Part shown: piece by piece, positions 31,323-41,799 of the stretch
Position numbering within the stretch: position 1 is the stretch's first letter
Layout: the number at the start of each line of letters is the position of its first letter
Assembly: GCA_002786025.1 (NCBI GenBank)
Contig: NHNW01000036.1
Coordinates: forward strand, 186,001 to 250,000
Length of the DNA: 64,000 nucleotides
DNA from: Zasmidium citrigriseum
Lineage: Eukaryota; Ascomycota; Dothideomycetes; Mycosphaerellales; Mycosphaerellaceae
Reading direction: 5' to 3'
Position numbers and translations under genes: made by a program
Notes under the pieces: model-generated
Seen by the model: only the letters and a program-made list of their open reading frames with translations
What the model was told of the DNA's origin: nothing
The model's database searches: none

Positions 31323-32420
31323 ATGCCAGTGATGGATCCCACGACCAGAATGGAACAAGGCCGAGATTTGCAAGTCGAAAAAGTCATCCAGGACATTCCG
31401 AATGAACCTGATCAACTGGATCGCATCGCTCGAATCAGAGGCAGCTACGATCCCTATGGTCATGCCAATGAGACCATCAACAAATACATGGATGGCGCTC
31501 TTACTGTCGAGGAGGCCGTGGCAAGATTGACAGAACCTATCGAGCATTGCTATACGACTCTGGATGATGGCCGTGCACTCTACGACGAGGAACAAGTGGC
31601 CCGTCACCAACGTTCGCACTTTCCAGAGGATGCCCAAGAGCTCTGGGGCGACGAGCAGGACTTTCCAGAACCTACAGCAGAGGATCGAGAGAAACCAACC
31701 GCAGAGGGTGGGTTATGGCGTCTCTACTTCGCCGTCTGTCATGTCTCCAGAAAGACACCATGGACCGACGAAGCGAAGCAGTCGAAACTCGTCCATCTAG
31801 TCCGAACAATAAAGTCAAGACCCGATCCCCCAGTACCAGAAAACATCACAACCGCTGTCAAGCAAAATTGGGTGTGGTCAACTGGGAAGCTTTGGAGCAA
31901 TCTATCGCTGATGGGAGCCTCTGCACGCGAAACGTGGAATGACTGCCCAGCCGGCGGATGGGGCACGTCAACACCAGAAATCCACGGCTGGACCAACACC
32001 AACGCCTTCTTCGCCCGAATCACAATCGCCGGAGTCGCTGGCTACTGGAACTATGGCATTTGGGCCCTCCGAGATGTTCTGGAAAGCGAGCCTCGAGGGG
32101 ACATGAGGGGCTCTCAGGCACAGAAACTTGATGCTACGCTTCCGGCAGCGGCGGCGTGGATCCATGTTGCTGGTGAGGCGGCGTATCGATTTATTTGTGA
32201 GAATGATGCGGATCCTGAGAAGAGGTATGATGTGAATGAGCCTTTGTCGGATTTGGGTTGGCAGAATCGGAAAGAGTCGTGGACGAAGGCGAGGTGGGTG
32301 TTTTGGAGAGAGAAGTTCGGGGTCATGACGGAGAGGCAGAAGTTGAGTGAGGAGACGAGGACGATTGCGGCTGGGGCTGCGAAGCGTATGGAGGAGATCG
32401 AAAGGGCTATCGTCCACTGA
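31323..32420 (+). CDS. DUF3632-like fungal protein, 365 aa
   Basis: Single exon from ATG 31323. A helical protein with an N-terminal segment on which a short DGALTVEEAVARL helix is visible, then LWRLYFAVCHVSRKTPW and LVHLVRTIKSRP. These blocks are typical of the fungal DUF3632 family as I remember it. The centre has WSNLSLMGASARETWN and WTNTNAFFARIT, with acidic and Arg-rich helices at the end. No enzyme motif is seen. The family is expanded in ascomycetes and has no known function. It sits between an F-box and a HET gene. Confidence 0.65.
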   Translation: MPVMDPTTRMEQGRDLQVEKVIQDIPNEPDQLDRIARIRGSYDPYGHANETINKYMDGALTVEEAVARLTEPIEHCYTTLDDGRALYDEEQVARHQRSHFPEDAQELWGDEQDFPEPTAEDREKPTAEGGLWRLYFAVCHVSRKTPWTDEAKQSKLVHLVRTIKSRPDPPVPENITTAVKQNWVWSTGKLWSNLSLMGASARETWNDCPAGGWGTSTPEIHGWTNTNAFFARITIAGVAGYWNYGIWALRDVLESEPRGDMRGSQAQKLDATLPAAAAWIHVAGEAAYRFICENDADPEKRYDVNEPLSDLGWQNRKESWTKARWVFWREKFGVMTERQKLSEETRTIAAGAAKRMEEIERAIVH

Positions 32421-32830
32421 GTCTTCGTCCAGCCCATGGCTGACGATAGGTGAAATGCGGCCGAACGCCACATTGACTAGAACGAGCCGTTCGTGCAGTC
32501 GCACCTGCCCACATGTACTCACCTGCAGCTGGCATGAAACTTTAAAAGCAAAGTACACCCCGCGCATGAGTCTGCACCCACGCGATACGGAAGACTTCTA
32601 CGGCCCTCCAGCCTTTCTCATCCTGCTACATTACATGGGACATATCACTCTCAGTTTGCGAGCTCACGCTACCAGGCAGTCAACAGCTCAAAATACATGC
32701 ACACGCTACTCCTCAAACCTTTGCACGAGCCCGGAGATCAATCGACCAGCCTTATCCGAAGTGCGCCGAAAGATTCGACGCCCTGACAAGTGTTAAGCAC
32801 ACAGAACATTACGCCTCATCTTGATCAATC
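32421..32830. other. 410-bp spacer
   Basis: Upstream of the HET gene. One ORF (32347-32796) overlaps the end of the previous gene in another frame and is judged a shadow. Nothing else is seen. Confidence 0.4.
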
Positions 32831-35161
32831 ATGGCCCATGTCTACGGATGCCCGGACCCAACCAGGCCGATGGATCTCAGATACGGCAGCTTAAATGCAA
32901 CGAAACACCAGATTCGCCTATTGCGAACAAAGGAGTACCTTGGTACTGACCTCTACGATGAGGCTGCCGATGGCGTCCCAAATTGCGAGATCGCCGTCTT
33001 CTCGCTTGATCGAATACCCAAGTACACAGCATTGTCGTACTGTTGGGGGAACGAGAAAGCCTCCAAGAACATCTACCTCAACAAGAAGCCGTTCCTCGTT
33101 CGCCCAAATGTGTGGAAGTTCCTTCGACTACTACACAAGGAATATGGGAACCTTAAATTGCCGTGGGTCTTCATCGATGCGATTTGCATCAACCAGAAAA
33201 GTCTGAACGAGAGGGGCAGTCAAGTCGCCCTTATGGGTGACGTCTATCGCTCTGCGTCCGAGGTCATTGCTCTGTTCAATACAGAGGACGAGCTGCCAGC
33301 ACGCTTCGCCCATCTACCAGTGGACACTGACTTCCGACAGGACCAAGCTCATTGGCAGAACCACTTTGATGGCTTAAGACAAGAGATGGTATGGAGCGCT
33401 GCTGCACGTTTGTTCGGGAGCACACCCAAAAAGACCATCGCAGAAGTACTTGACTTCGTCGGCAAGGACACAGCTTGGGATCTGGTATTCCCTCTGGTGG
33501 AGCAACCTTTCTGGTCCCGTTTATGGATCATCCAGGAAGTCATTCTGGCCCGAAGGCTCACGATCTGGTACGACACAATTCGACTGGACTGGACCATTCT
33601 ATACGAGCTCCTCAAATATGGAATGGCCGATCGTCTCCCTTCGATAACAGGACGTGGAGCACTTCAGAACGCTCTTGACGAGCGCTCGTATTCTGCTTTG
33701 ACTCAGACGTACAAATCGTCCTTGGAAGTGTACCAAATCCTGCAAGAGAAGATCGAGCACGGCAAGACAGCACGAGAAGGCGACATGGCTCTCAGCAGCG
33801 CAGTGCTCTCTTGGGGCAGCCAGCAATGCTCTGTCATACATGACAAGATATTCGGACTACTCGGAATGACTCCAAGCGTGGTTGAACCGGACTATGCAAG
33901 GAATCTAACAAGGCTCTACCTCCTCTGCCTGATCGAAGGGCTCATGGAGATTATGTTCAAGCATGACAAAGATGCGAGTCAACGACGTATTCAGTCAGCC
34001 GAATACACTGTCAAGTTGGCCGGTGCTCTCGGACTGGACATTTATGACAAGGAAGAGGCGAGTCTAAAAATCACAAAGCATTGCTTGGAACTAGTTGGTC
34101 AACGTTTCCAACCTACGAGCGAGCTGTGGGCACGAATCCACAGACTCGAGTTCTCCAGTTTCAAGACACTCGGCTCGTTGGGCGAGAAGCTCTACAAGAA
34201 AATGCCGAAGATGATTCATGAACTCAAGGCCATGGAGTTGGCCTACGATGAGTTCGCAAACGAGCGTGAGTACAGCTGCGATTTCAAAGAGGCAGCCAAA
34301 GAGCGAATGGCATTGGTGTACAAAACCCGCTTCTCTGAGATGCGGAAATGTGAGGCCTTACTTCAGTCGATAACGCAGCTCCCCATGATGACAGCTGCCA
34401 ATGCTGAGCCATTGCTAGAGCAGATCCTCGCCTTCCAGAACCCACAGAAAGCTAAGCTGCTGGCTGAAACTGCAGCACAGTGTATTCAGAGGGAGATCAA
34501 TACGCTGCAAGGACAGGAGAGCCGACTTGACCAGGACCATGTCCGCAAACTAGAGAGCTATGCAGAATCTCTTACCCAGCACATCCAGACTTTAGTGGAA
34601 AGCGACGCATCTCTGGCTTCATCATCTACCACATCACCATTGGAGATCCAGCGCATTTCCGACTTGAGACTACTCATGTCTTTCTTCTCCGAGCGAGGCT
34701 TCACCAACAATCTCCCCGACGGCGAACAAAGTGCCCGTAAGTTCAGTTACATACTGTATCAAGGTTTCTGCGAAGGCCGAGACGTCCGCGAGGTCCGCGA
34801 CTTCCTCATCGAAAAACGGAATGACATCGACGAAGAGTTCGCAAGGTTCTTCTACCAAGCAGCCAACACGTACCTCCGAGATGGTCAATGGTTTGTTCGA
34901 CAGCGAGACGACCCTGCTTTCAAATCCTACTCTCTCTTTTCGGCGGATCCAGTGGACAAGGTCATTCTCAGAAGTTTGAATGAGACTGTGGATGCTATTG
35001 GGGAGCTAAGGAGTGCTTTGGACGAGCCTTTTGTGACTTGGGATGGTGATGATGAGGGAGGCGAGAAGATGCTCTCGCCGACTGATGTCAGTAAGAGAGG
35101 TGAAGGACCGAGCGGCATTGATCGAGCGGAAGGAGAGTTGCGTCGGAGACACGTGTCGTAG
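32831..35161 (+). CDS. HET-domain (heterokaryon incompatibility) protein, 776 aa
   Basis: The N-terminal HET domain (about residues 60-230) shows its three blocks: YTALSYCWGN, LPWVFIDAICINQK, and a GDVYRSASEV block followed later by FWSRLWIIQEV. HET domains are TIR-related and trigger cell death on recognition of non-self after hyphal fusion. The long C-terminal half (about 250-776) is mostly helical with coiled-coil-like Glu/Gln/Lys segments, no ankyrin or WD repeats, and no NACHT motif. It would be the recognition part. Single exon. The partner is unknown; neighbours (F-box, DUF3632) are also fast-evolving fungal families. Confidence 0.92.
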   Translation: MAHVYGCPDPTRPMDLRYGSLNATKHQIRLLRTKEYLGTDLYDEAADGVPNCEIAVFSLDRIPKYTALSYCWGNEKASKNIYLNKKPFLVRPNVWKFLRLLHKEYGNLKLPWVFIDAICINQKSLNERGSQVALMGDVYRSASEVIALFNTEDELPARFAHLPVDTDFRQDQAHWQNHFDGLRQEMVWSAAARLFGSTPKKTIAEVLDFVGKDTAWDLVFPLVEQPFWSRLWIIQEVILARRLTIWYDTIRLDWTILYELLKYGMADRLPSITGRGALQNALDERSYSALTQTYKSSLEVYQILQEKIEHGKTAREGDMALSSAVLSWGSQQCSVIHDKIFGLLGMTPSVVEPDYARNLTRLYLLCLIEGLMEIMFKHDKDASQRRIQSAEYTVKLAGALGLDIYDKEEASLKITKHCLELVGQRFQPTSELWARIHRLEFSSFKTLGSLGEKLYKKMPKMIHELKAMELAYDEFANEREYSCDFKEAAKERMALVYKTRFSEMRKCEALLQSITQLPMMTAANAEPLLEQILAFQNPQKAKLLAETAAQCIQREINTLQGQESRLDQDHVRKLESYAESLTQHIQTLVESDASLASSSTTSPLEIQRISDLRLLMSFFSERGFTNNLPDGEQSARKFSYILYQGFCEGRDVREVRDFLIEKRNDIDEEFARFFYQAANTYLRDGQWFVRQRDDPAFKSYSLFSADPVDKVILRSLNETVDAIGELRSALDEPFVTWDGDDEGGEKMLSPTDVSKRGEGPSGIDRAEGELRRRHVS

Positions 35162-35619
35162 CCTCACCACAGGCTTGACTGGGAAGTATAAAGAAGACGG
35201 TTGAACTTCCCGAAGCGAAGCATGAATTGAGGGTTTGTCACTTTGATCGAAATACTACATGCGTTCGACGAGGATATCTTTCCACAAAGTGCCGAGTACC
35301 AGATCCAGGATCTGATCACTCGGCAAGTGCTTGTGGTGGATTTTCCGGGCTAGTGTGGGTGTTTGTCCGGGGGTAATGTGGGCTTTTTCCGATACTCTTG
35401 CAGGCTACTTGAAACCTTCACGATAGGTCTTGGATCTCATTCGCTGACGACGTGGTTCTGTACAAGGTACTGCCAGGGACTTGAGAAGTGATGCGGGGTC
35501 CCCGTGGGGAACGAGTCAAGGGCACGACGGAGAGCTGGCAAGTTAAAAGGCGGTTGAAGGTCTCATAATGAATTCCAGCTGTATACCTTTCCACGACATC
35601 TCGAAGACGACTGAACATA
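35162..35619. other. 458-bp spacer
   Basis: Promoter region of the dioxygenase gene. No ORF or repeat worth calling is visible. Confidence 0.4.
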
Positions 35620-37396
35620 ATGGCGACAGAAACAGAGCTCCTTCCTCCGAATGTGGTGCCTAAGCCTCAGGTTGCCTCAGTGCCCAACGGGAAACACAAT
35701 AATGCCACCCAAACCGAAGACTGGTCTCATAGCTTGAATTCGAAATGGCCGATCACAATCAACCTGTATGGATCCAGCTTACCTTGCAGACTTGAAGGCG
35801 AGATTGAAGACTTGGTGGTTCTCGGAGAGATCCCAAAGGAGATCGATGGCTCTTTCTACCGCATCATGGTCGATCCTTTCATGCCTCCATGCGAAGGCAA
35901 CGTGCCTCTCGATGGCGACGGAAACATATCGGTCTTCCAATTTCACGATGGGAGAGTGCATATGAAGACACGATACGTTGAGACGGAAAGATATCTGCTG
36001 GAGAGAAAGGCGAACAAGAGTCTCTTTGGGCTGTATCGGAACCCATTCACACATCATCCTTGTGTCCGCGCCGCCGTCGACTCTACGGCGAACACCAACC
36101 TCGTACTTTGGGGCGGCCATTTGCTGGCTCTCAAAGAAGGCGGCCTCCCTTACGCCTGTGATCCACATACTCTGGAAACCCGGATGTACGATCCATTCAG
36201 AGACCAAGTCAAGGCTAAGACTTTTACAGCACATCCAAAATATGATCCTTACAAGGATGAGTACGTGGTATTCGGCTACGAAGCAAGCGGCCTCGCGAGC
36301 AATGACGTGATCAGCTATTCGATCAACCGTGCAGGCAAAGTCGAGAACGAGTTCTGGTTTCAACAGCCGTACGATACCCCTGGGATGATCCACGATGCGG
36401 CAATTACTCCCAACTGGCTCATCCTCTTCATCTGGCCTTTCGAGGCTAGCATTGAACGGATGAAGAAAGGTGGCCACCACTGGGCTTGGAGTGACGAGCG
36501 ACACTTTACAATGATTGTTGTCCCTCGCAAGGCTGACAAGCCGGTTGCCAGGGGCTGGAAAGCTGGCGAAGTGCGTTCCTATCACTTCAAGATTTGCATG
36601 CCGATTCATACTGGAGCGGCATGGGAAGAGGCAGATGGGCGAATCGTTGTTGAGAGCAGCCGTGTGCATGACAATGCTTTCCCTTTCTTCCCGCCAGAGT
36701 AAGTTCTTGAACCATCATCTAGCTTATGGAATGGAATGCTCACAACTTTCTAAAGCACCGAGAACCCACGAATGCCATCACCAGACACAAAAGCCGACTA
36801 TGTCCGCTGGGAAGTCGACCCAACGCAACCCCACCGAAGCCTCCTTCCCGAACCAAAAGTCATCCTCGACGTCCCCTCCGAATTCCCCCGCATGGACGAA
36901 CGCTTCATGTCCCACAAAAACGACATAACTTGGCTCAACGTCTTCATCCCCAAGAGCTCAGACGGATCAGATAACATCTTCCACGGCCTAAACGGTCTCG
37001 CCCAACACAGCGCCAAAACAGGTAAGACTCGATGGTTCTACGCTGGCGATGACTCGCAGATCCAGGAGCCGATCTTCATCCCTCGGAGTGAGGATGCAGC
37101 AGAGGGTGATGGTTGGGTTATGGCCTTGGTTGAGAGGAGTGGCAAGGTTTCCAGGTGTGATATTGTGGTTATTGATACGAGGGAGTTTGAGAGGCCGGTG
37201 GCTATCGTGCAGTTGCCGTTTAGTATTCGGGCCCAGATTCATGGCAATTGGTGAGTTTTGGAGATTTTGAAGGGTGGTAAATTGTACTGACTGGTTTTGA
37301 AGGCTTAGTGCGAAGGCGCTTGGAGGATATAAGCCGATTACGAGACAGGTGCCGGATGTCAAGATTTCTGGACAGGGGGCGTTGGAGCCATTGTGA
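35620..37396 (+). CDS. carotenoid/stilbene cleavage dioxygenase (RPE65 superfamily), 555 aa
   Basis: Three exons: 35620-36698, 36756-37250, 37303-37396; both introns have GTAAGT or GTGAGT donors and AAG acceptors, and the sum is 556 codons. The four iron-binding histidines of the seven-bladed propeller are visible: H205 (TAHPKYDP), H258 (MIHDAAIT), H350 (RVHDNAFPF) and H522 (QIHGNW, next to the last junction). The enzyme cleaves a conjugated double bond with O2. Fungal relatives split into carotenoid cleavers and stilbene/lignostilbene cleavers (Neurospora CAO-1 type), and I cannot decide between them. No signal peptide. The next gene downstream is a transcription factor on the same strand. 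Confidence 0.9.
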
Positions 37397-37729
37397 TCTG
37401 TTGAAAGTGTGTCCTGGCATAGTTGTGGATCGAACAAAAGAGACTGCTACTCGTAGAGTGTGGCAATTCCTAATGGTTCCAATCATCAATACGATTCACA
37501 AGGCTGTTAAGGAAATGTAGTTGCTGGCAGGACCCAGCTGCTTGAGTATGATTAAGGTTCGAATGATATCGCTGCGAATAATTGAGACTGCTTGTCTGCT
37601 TCTCGTCACGCTTGCCAAGAAGAGAAGGAGCGAGTGAGGGGAAATACACTTCACGTGTCACTCTGCACGATCTCACCCTTCGGCATCTCCTTTTGACTTC
37701 TCTGTTGCATCGGACCTGTGGCTATTCCA

Positions 37730-39668
37730 ATGCATGAATGTCCATTCTGTCACAAGTCGTACTCAAGACGGTCTGTTCTGAGCACCTGCCACACACGAAT
37801 GTGTGCTGACCGGGCCAAGGGATGCATTATGTCGACATTGTATGACCTGCTCTCGGCGGGGAAATCGTCCAATACCAAGATCCACAGGTGTACGTGGCAG
37901 GAAGCGACATACATGCGAACAGGTACGCGATCCTAGGCTGGAGAGGAGCAAATGGACGTCATCTGAGCTCTACGCAGTGCCGCCGCCAAAAGATCTTCTG
38001 CGATGGCCTTGTTCCATGCACTGCTTGTACTACTCGACAGAAAACTTGCTCTAAAACCATAGCGCAAAATGAAACGGCTGAAAATGAGCCAAACCGAGTT
38101 GTCTTTCTACTTCGAGATGGCTACGACGAGGTCTTTTCGAAGTTTCACTTTCCCGCCCCGCCCAAGGCGAGTCCATCGACATGCCATGGTGACGGACCAG
38201 ACGACTTCGAAATTCGAGTCGATGATGTTTCTTTCGACTTCATGGACACGATGCTGGACTTCAATTCTTTCTTTGAATCAAACCTAGTGGAGCCTTATGA
38301 TCCGTCGACCTTTGAGATCGCCAATGATCAAGGCGAGTACAATGTGCTGGACAACTACGACATCATCTCCACCATGAGGGAAGAAGTCATAGCAGCTACA
38401 AAGATCTCGTCAGCAGAAGTGGAAGATACGAAACTCATACACAAGCTGGAACTCATGTTGGAACCACCCAAAATTGTGTTGTCCCTAAGATACTTCTTCG
38501 ATTGCTGGTATCCAAACTGCCGGACCATTCACAGGCCCTCGTTCTCCATTCTAGAATGTGAGAGACCCCTCTTGGCAGCAATGATCCTGCTTGGTGCAAT
38601 GTACGTCCTGAATGAGGAGCACCGAGCTCTGGCGAATGCCGTTGCCGGCCTCATCGAGTCGTATGTCTTCTCTCACTCTTTGTTTGATTATTGTCTCGAA
38701 GGAGACATAAAGCAAGATAGAAAAAGTCTCGATGTTCTTCAAGCAGGACTGCACGTCATTGTTGCCAGGTTCTGGACGGGAGACGAAATTTCTAAACGCA
38801 GGGCATCCACCCAACTTTTCGATCGTGTCACCGAGGTAAGAAGTGGCACTAGACATTCAACGTCGTCTCAGGCACTGATTATAAGTGCAGGTAGCTCGAT
38901 CAATGGGAATGATGAAAGTCTCCCAGACCCTAGAAGACCGACGTTCGGAAGAGACGTGGCTTGCAAAAGAGTCCCAAATCCGGTCAGTGGCAGAAGTCAA
39001 GCCGACACCAACATTGAATGAGGTTGGATCTGACGTGATATAGTCTGATGCACTATCTTGTGCTTCTCGACTGCGCTTTCCTGTTCTACAAAGGACTGCC
39101 ACTGCGAATCGCAACACTTGAGGTCGAAGGCGATCTCCCCTGCAGCGAGGATATCTTCGACGCTGTGCATCCTTTCACTCATCCCAACTTCCAATTCAAA
39201 CGCCAAATGAGCACACGATCTGCATTTCAAGCACTCTTCAATGCCCCCCATGATGATACAAAATGGGAAGAGCTTACTTTGTTGGACACTTTCATTCTTA
39301 TACATCGTGAGCCTCGTCCTAGACACCCAGATCAACCGACTCATGCTGACACCTACACAGTGCTATATCGCTACATTAGCGATACGTTGACTGCTCGGCT
39401 ATCTATTAGTGATGAATTCAGTAATGATGATTTCGCCAAGCAGATTTCAGCTGCCCTGAACCACTGGCATCATCGCTGGGCCATTCTGAAACGAAAGACT
39501 TCCGAGAATGGGACCTGGGACCGATTCGGATTCTTCAAGAATGGAGACCAGTATGAGGCGGCTATCAGGCTACTGCTGTCTGAGAAGGCAAGGCCACGTC
39601 TGCGAGATCTGGTACGGATTAAGGTTGATCGACTTGATCGCTTGAAGACAATCATCAGCCCCTCATGA
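37730..39668 (+). CDS. C2H2-like plus Zn2Cys6 transcription factor, 550 aa
   Basis: Reconstructed exons: 37730-37839, 37901-37922, 37978-38835, 38891-38982, 39044-39306, 39361-39668 (551 codons). Exon 1 has a C2H2/C2HC-like finger (HECPFCHKSYSRR). The 22-nt exon 2 supplies KRHTCEQ, and its join to exon 3 gives CEQCRRQKIFC-x5-C-x2-C-x6-C, a complete Zn2Cys6 cluster. Without that splice the first cysteine is missing. The middle region (from about residue 175) has the fungal-specific transcription-factor domain pattern (CWYPNCRTIHRPSF). Exons 1 and 2 are the weakest part: the donor at 37840 and the micro-exon are inferred. The intron at 39307-39360 is 54 nt and stop-free. It may regulate the neighbouring dioxygenase (inference from position). 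Confidence 0.65.
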
Positions 39669-40244
39669 GTTGGACTGCAATCGTTGAGGTTCTTCCAGCT
39701 CCTTGCGTTGAGTGAGGGCTTGGAGAGCCGTCACTGGAGTGAGATGGAAATCACAAAATCCTCTTGAGATTCCACCAGACCCCTACTTCGACAAGGTGCC
39801 GTATCGGGAATACCTCGTCTGCTAGTAGATGACACGTGCGACAGTAGCAACATCCGAATCCGTCCTCTGTTTACGGTCTCAGCCAAAGGCCGACCTGGAA
39901 CGGAATCGACAGCCAGTCACTCGACATCGAAGACAATGCCCTTGTTCTTCACGTCCGAGAACTTAAGTTCTTTGTTGGCCCGGAGGACAGAGAATAGACT
40001 TCATTCAAGAAGCGTCACTTGACAAAGCGCCGCAGCATGGAAGTCGTCCCATAACGCTACAAAACTTTGTACTATATATCTTCCTTGCAAGTCTGGCTTT
40101 GCGGGAAGCATCATTTTCGCTCTTGACCCACTGTGACACATTTCTCAGAATTCGAACTGGCTTCGAAATCAACTTGAGAAACGAGTCCCAGCAATCGAGA
40201 ACCAATTGATCAACCCAAACGACCAACTCGCTCGCTCCGCAGCC
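39669..40244. other. 576-bp spacer
   Basis: No supported ORF. Upstream of the low-complexity gene; a CT-rich 5' leader precedes its ATG. Confidence 0.4.
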
Positions 40245-40997
40245 ATGGACCCGTACCGCCATCGGGACATGGGCTACGGCTACCCCTCCTCCTCACGCTC
40301 GCCTCCTCGCTACCAAACGAGAGAGGTCTCTCCCGGTCCTCGCTATGAGTATGACTCCTCTCGACGTCCCTCGTACCGATCGGTCTCGCCAATGGGAACC
40401 TCAAGATTCGAGCGTGAGTACACTCCTCCAAGCATGACCCCATCAAGAGTTGCTGAGCGCAATGCTCCTGTCGGTCTGTCATCGTTCTACTCGAGAGACC
40501 CCTACTCCTCACGTGGCGAGCGTTCTCGTCCAGACACAAGCCGCTACGGTAGTGAGCGTCACACCCCCTCTTCTCGCCGTCCCAGCACTGGCTCCGGTTA
40601 TGGAGGTATCGACCTGAGCAGTCTCGGCGGTGGTTTTGACGGTTCTTCGTACGGCGGTATGTATGGCAGCTCTCGGCGTCAGTCTCCTAGCCGTCGGCCA
40701 TCTTACGGTGCTCGTGAGATGCCCGACTTCTCTCGTGGTCCAACAGGCATGTATGGCCGGCCATCGAGCCCCGGTACTGCAGCTGACATCTTGGGCGGAC
40801 CTTTTGGTTCGTCTGGCATGTCCTCGTCTGCTCGCTCTACTCGCTATGACGGCGGATATGAGCGGTCGTCTCACTCTCGACATGCATCTCCCTCGCGAGT
40901 CTACTCGCCCTCGCGGTATGATGACTTGGACTCTGCTGCTCCACGTCAGAACCATCGCAGTGGGCATGCTTCTTCTCGTAGCCGCCGCTACCATTAG
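40245..40997 (+). CDS. Ser/Arg/Tyr/Gly-rich low-complexity protein, 250 aa
   Basis: Single exon from ATG 40245. Nearly the whole protein is Ser, Arg, Tyr, Gly and Pro, with many RRPSY, SPSR and SSRR words and a Gly-rich centre (GGIDLSSLGGGFDGSSYGG). It has no folded domain, signal peptide or membrane segment. This composition fits an intrinsically disordered, phosphorylatable RNA-associated or condensate-forming protein, but function is not shown. It may be conserved among relatives as a hypothetical protein. Confidence 0.7.
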   Translation: MDPYRHRDMGYGYPSSSRSPPRYQTREVSPGPRYEYDSSRRPSYRSVSPMGTSRFEREYTPPSMTPSRVAERNAPVGLSSFYSRDPYSSRGERSRPDTSRYGSERHTPSSRRPSTGSGYGGIDLSSLGGGFDGSSYGGMYGSSRRQSPSRRPSYGAREMPDFSRGPTGMYGRPSSPGTAADILGGPFGSSGMSSSARSTRYDGGYERSSHSRHASPSRVYSPSRYDDLDSAAPRQNHRSGHASSRSRRYH

Positions 40998-41482
40998 GGT
41001 AGGTACGAGAAATCGATGAGGTGGACAGATTGAAGAGGAGGAGACTTGACTTGCAACTAGAATGAAACACTGCGTTGCTTCTTGATCGCGTTCTGCGAAG
41101 ATAGATACTCATGTGAAACATGAAATTGCTTTCAACTTCATTCTCAGACTTTCTTATGGTAATAATCGATTATAACTTTGAAATTTGTAGAACTCCGACG
41201 TCGTGTCTTCAGCCTTCTTGAAACGATAAACCGTAACAAGAAGTAGCATCAACCTGTGAGTACAGCTTCAATTCTGAAATGGAGACACAAATGACACTGA
41301 ATGTTGTCCAGGGTAGAATGCAAGTACCGCATTTTGCCAGAAGGGTCAGAGCACATCATCTTTGGTCAAGCTGACTTGCAAAAATCTGAGACAGCTGATT
41401 TGATTTGCAGTCCGATCCCTTCGTGGCCCACCATCGTTTGGTATTGCTGAAGTTTCCCTCGAACCCATTCTCACGGGAACAG
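40998..41482. other. 485-bp AT-richer spacer
   Basis: Probable 3' UTR of the preceding gene followed by non-coding DNA. Nothing further is supported. Confidence 0.4.
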
Positions 41483-41695
41483 ATGAATGAATCCAGGTGC
41501 CTAACAAAGAAACATGCCGCTTTGTTGATACTGCTTTGTTTGGCGTTGTTCAGCGTCGAGCGTTGTAATGACAACGCTATTGTCTCGTGTCACAGATCTG
41601 GAGACGGTCTTCTATATACCTCCGAGAACTCTATGCCATTCAGAAAAGGTAGCGCTCTCAGCCTTGCCTTGTTGACTTTGCCATTCTGTGACTGA
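41483..41695 (+). CDS. small ORF with a hydrophobic segment (doubtful)
   Basis: A 70-codon ATG ORF whose residues 12-24 (AALLILLCLALFS) resemble a signal anchor. If spliced from 41648 (GTAGCG) to 41722 (CTGCAG), the frame continues with GDPVYTPRTQNHAHPNHDHDE and would overlap the start of the next gene in another frame. Either form is weakly supported. Confidence 0.25.
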   Translation: MNESRCLTKKHAALLILLCLALFSVERCNDNAIVSCHRSGDGLLYTSENSMPFRKGSALSLALLTLPFCD

Positions 41696-41799
41696 TCGAA
41701 CTGGCTTCGATACTGCTGCAGGAGACCCTGTCTACACTCCCAGGACTCAGAACCACGCTCACCCCAACCACGACCACGACGAACCTTCCCACGCCCAAC

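Noticed and set aside
35779..36669. 296-codon minus-strand ORF
   Set aside because: Antisense shadow of the dioxygenase exon containing the iron-binding histidines.
37888..37977. Zinc cluster apparently missing its first cysteine (Ser in its place) in the continuous ORF
   Set aside because: The acceptor TACGCAG at 37971-37977 and the micro-exon upstream restore a normal CxxC, so the defect is an artefact of reading through an intron.
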